A stretch of 6,969 bases of DNA from Eubacterium sp. (GTDB lineage Bacteria > Bacillota > Clostridia > Oscillospirales > Acutalibacteraceae). The notes beneath the pieces are model-generated. The model was given only the letters and a program-made list of their open reading frames with translations. It ran no database searches and was not told the origin of the DNA. This document shows, one piece after another, positions 5,333-6,969 of the stretch; the first letter of the stretch is position 1; every line of letters begins with the position of its first letter. Both the position numbers and the translations under genes were made by a program. Location of the stretch: assembly GCA_017543725.1 (NCBI GenBank), contig JAFYFO010000265.1:1-6969 (forward strand), in the 5' to 3' direction.

Positions 5333-6729
5333 GTGAAAAAACAAAACAGTTAAAAGAAATGCTTTTTAACAAAAAGGAAAACGCAATCGACTTTATGAGC
5401 GAAGAAGAACTCAAGGTTTGCGACGATTTCTGCGAGGGATATAAGGAATTCCTTCAGGAATGTAAAACCGAAAGAGAAGTTTGCGCATTTGTTGAAGACC
5501 TTGCTCTTTCAAACGGATTCATTAAATTTGATGAATTCGGCGACGAACTTGCTCCCGGCGACAAAGTTTATTATTCAAACCGCGGAAAATCAATAATTCT
5601 CTGCGTTAAAGGCAAAAGAAGCATTAAAGACGGAGTCAGAATTTCTGCGGCTCACATTGATTCGCCGAGGCTCGACCTCAAACAGTGCCCCGTTTATGAA
5701 GACGACGGAATCGGCTTCTTTAAAACCCACTACTACGGCGGAATCAAAAAATATCAGTGGACGGCAATTCCGCTTTCGCTCCACGGAAGAATCTGCAAAA
5801 ACGACGGAAGTTTTGTTGATGTTAAAATCGGCGAGGCTCCCGGAGAGCCGAAATTCTGCATAACCGATATTCTTCCCCACCTCGGCGCAGAGCAGATGCA
5901 GAGAAAGGCAAACGAACTTGTTAAGGGCGAAGAACTCAATGTTGTTATCGGTTCAAGACCGTTTAAAGACGATGAGGAAAGCGAAAGAGTTAAACTGGCG
6001 CTTCTTTCCCTGCTCTATGAAAAATACGGCATTGTTGAAAGAGATTTTCTTTCTGCCGAACTTGAAGTTGTTCCCGCTTTCAGCGTTGACGATATCGGCT
6101 TCGACAGAAGTTTAATCGGCGGCTACGGCCACGATGACAGAGTTTGCTCCTATCCCGCGCTTCAGGCGATTCTTGATATTGAAGAGGCTCCCGAATACAC
6201 CGCTATAACCGTTTTAACCGATAAGGAAGAAACAGGCTCCGACGGCAACACCGGTCTTGCTTCATCATATCTCAAATATTTTATTGAAGACCTTGCAAGA
6301 CTTGAAGGATTTGAAGGCAGGGATGTTCTTCGCAATTCAAAATGCCTTTCCGCAGATGTTAACGCGGCATACGACCCGACCTGGAGCAGCGTTTTTGAGA
6401 AAAACAATGCAAGTTTCATCAATCAGGGCGTTTGCGTAACCAAATTCACCGGCAGGGGCGGAAAAGGCGGAACAAGCGACGCTTCGGCGGAATATGTCAG
6501 TTTCGTTAAATCCCTCTTTGAGGAAAACGGCGTTCTCTGGCAGAGCGGCGAACTCGGAAAAGTTGATGTCGGCGGCGGCGGAACGGTTGCTCTCTTCATT
6601 GCAAATATGGATGTTGACACAATCGATGTCGGCGTTCCCGTTCTTTCAATGCACGCACCCTACGAACTCGTTGCAAAAACCGATGTTTATATGACATATA
6701 AGGCATTTTTAACATTCTTTACGAAGTAA
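5329..6729 (+). CDS. M18 family metalloaminopeptidase
   Basis: The 466-residue protein has the length and motif order of M18 (aspartyl aminopeptidase/aminopeptidase I) enzymes. The first metal ligand is H109 in SAAHIDSPRLD. D269 in GYGHDDR is the probable bridging Asp. E300-E301 in TDKEETGSDG supply the catalytic base and a ligand. D343 is in SADVNAAYDPTW, and H442 is in SMHAPYELV. GGKGGTSDASAEYV (377-390) and VDVGGGGTVA (412-421) are also characteristic. These zinc enzymes release N-terminal residues from peptides in the cytoplasm and usually assemble into large tetrahedral dodecamers. No signal peptide is seen. The DVNAA form at D343 is the type I associate with Firmicutes M18 proteins annotated as aminopeptidase 1. 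The start is fixed by GGAGGT 6 nt upstream and by the ATGA overlap with the fusion gene. It is the last gene of the operon, and a hairpin terminator begins 2 bp after its stop. Confidence 0.94.
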   Translation: MSEKTKQLKEMLFNKKENAIDFMSEEELKVCDDFCEGYKEFLQECKTEREVCAFVEDLALSNGFIKFDEFGDELAPGDKVYYSNRGKSIILCVKGKRSIKDGVRISAAHIDSPRLDLKQCPVYEDDGIGFFKTHYYGGIKKYQWTAIPLSLHGRICKNDGSFVDVKIGEAPGEPKFCITDILPHLGAEQMQRKANELVKGEELNVVIGSRPFKDDEESERVKLALLSLLYEKYGIVERDFLSAELEVVPAFSVDDIGFDRSLIGGYGHDDRVCSYPALQAILDIEEAPEYTAITVLTDKEETGSDGNTGLASSYLKYFIEDLARLEGFEGRDVLRNSKCLSADVNAAYDPTWSSVFEKNNASFINQGVCVTKFTGRGGKGGTSDASAEYVSFVKSLFEENGVLWQSGELGKVDVGGGGTVALFIANMDVDTIDVGVPVLSMHAPYELVAKTDVYMTYKAFLTFFTK

Positions 6730-6730
6730 T

Positions 6731-6761
6731 ATTCGGCAGGCTTTTTTGCCTGCCGAATTTT
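6731..6761 (+). terminator. Rho-independent terminator of the prfA operon
   Basis: A perfect 11-bp stem (6731-6741 with 6748-6758, core CGGCAGGC/GCCTGCCG) closes on a loop made only of six T's, followed by TTTT and then AAAA. It begins 2 bp after the peptidase stop. The T tail is short, but the stem is strong. In the reverse direction it would also give an A-run loop and a TTTT tail (complement of 6762-6765). Confidence 0.85.
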
Positions 6762-6796
6762 AAAAGATGAAATTCAAACATCATAGCGGTTTAAAT

Positions 6797-6969
6797 ATGG
6801 AAAAGAAAAACAGAAAACTACCAAGATTAAAAAACTACAATTATTCGTTAAACGGAAAGTATTTTGTTACCTTCTGTGTTAAAAATATGAAATGCCTTCT
6901 GTCATCAATTGTAGGGAGCGGCGACCTCGACGCTCCAAGAATTATTCTCTCAAACATAGGTGAAATCGT
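6797..6969 (+). CDS. REP-associated tyrosine transposase (RAYT, Y1_Tnp family), 5' part only
   Basis: The frame is open from the ATG at 6797 to the window edge, giving 57 full codons plus part of the next. The start RLKNYNYSLNGKYFVTFC (10-27) is the signature N-terminus of clostridial IS200-like/RAYT proteins (RLK-x-YDYS-x2-G-x-YFVT-x-C-x-K), and the ending ILSNIGEIV also fits. The HUH metal site and catalytic tyrosine would lie further on and are not visible. RAYTs are single-copy, domesticated relatives of IS200/IS605 TnpA that are tied to dispersed palindromic repeats. Translation signals are weak: no Shine-Dalgarno precedes 6797, and an in-frame ATG at 6767 could add 10 residues. By hand count bases 6797-6910 are about 27% GC, far below the genes to the left, which suggests acquisition. 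Whether the gene is intact cannot be told here. Confidence 0.82.
   Translation, partial: MEKKNRKLPRLKNYNYSLNGKYFVTFCVKNMKCLLSSIVGSGDLDAPRIILSNIGEI
6915..6936 (+). repeat. GC-rich palindrome inside the RAYT reading frame (REP-like)
   Basis: GGAGCG (6915-6920) pairs perfectly with CGCTCC (6931-6936); inside, after one G-A mismatch, CG pairs with CG around an ACCT loop. Bases 6911-6936 are about 73% GC by hand count, against about 27% in the preceding 114 bases of the same gene. The segment codes in frame for VGSGDLDAP (residues 39-47), a stretch that looks extra next to RAYTs I recall, in which IV is followed almost directly by the next beta-strand. It may be the hairpin type this transposase family recognises, but only one copy is in the window. 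Confidence 0.5.

Noticed and set aside
6731..6758. Hairpin next to the RAYT considered as a REP element
   Set aside because: Its place 2 bp after a stop codon, long perfect stem and following T's fit a terminator better; its sequence does not resemble the palindrome inside the RAYT.

Overview
The window looks like a piece of a Clostridia chromosome, probably an Oscillospiraceae/Ruminococcaceae-type gut lineage. This placement is inferred from gene content and protein style: a DnaD-like/DnaC-like loader pair, a DUF951 protein, a three-repeat S1 protein and an M18 aminopeptidase. Codon use is rich in AAA, GAA and AGA with moderate overall GC. No taxonomic marker such as rRNA is present.

Layout. 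(1) 1-1409, plus strand: the 3' end of a DnaD-like primosome protein, followed 17 bp later by a complete DnaC/DnaI-type helicase-loader ATPase. A GC-rich hairpin flanked by A and T runs lies between this pair and the next, convergent gene and can terminate both. (2) 1464-2381, minus strand: a three-repeat S1 RNA-binding protein. (3) 2382-2490: a short AT-rich divergent region with a near-consensus extended -10 sigma-A promoter facing right. (4) 2491-6729, plus strand: a tightly packed operon of DUF951, prfA (RF1), a 522-residue Sua5-CoaE fusion, and an M18 aminopeptidase. Junctions are +3 bp, +1 bp and a 4-bp ATGA overlap. A second well-formed promoter sits inside the 3' end of the fusion gene, just ahead of the peptidase gene. 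The operon ends at a strong hairpin (6731-6761). (5) 6797-6969: the 5' end of a REP-associated tyrosine transposase (RAYT, Y1_Tnp) gene, cut by the window edge. It carries a GC-rich palindrome inside its reading frame.

How the genes fit together. The first pair belongs to replication initiation/restart (loading the replicative helicase). The operon is mostly translation and core housekeeping: RF1 ends translation at UAA/UAG, the Sua5 half makes the threonylcarbamoyl donor for t6A37 in tRNAs that read ANN codons, and the S1 protein next door binds RNA. The CoaE half completes coenzyme A, and the peptidase trims peptides.

The most notable items are the in-frame fusion of tRNA-t6A synthase Sua5 to dephospho-CoA kinase, with an altered kinase P-loop (GKG-Y in place of GKS-T), and the palindrome coded inside the RAYT. 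I saw no CRISPR array, tRNA, rRNA, riboswitch or defence island.
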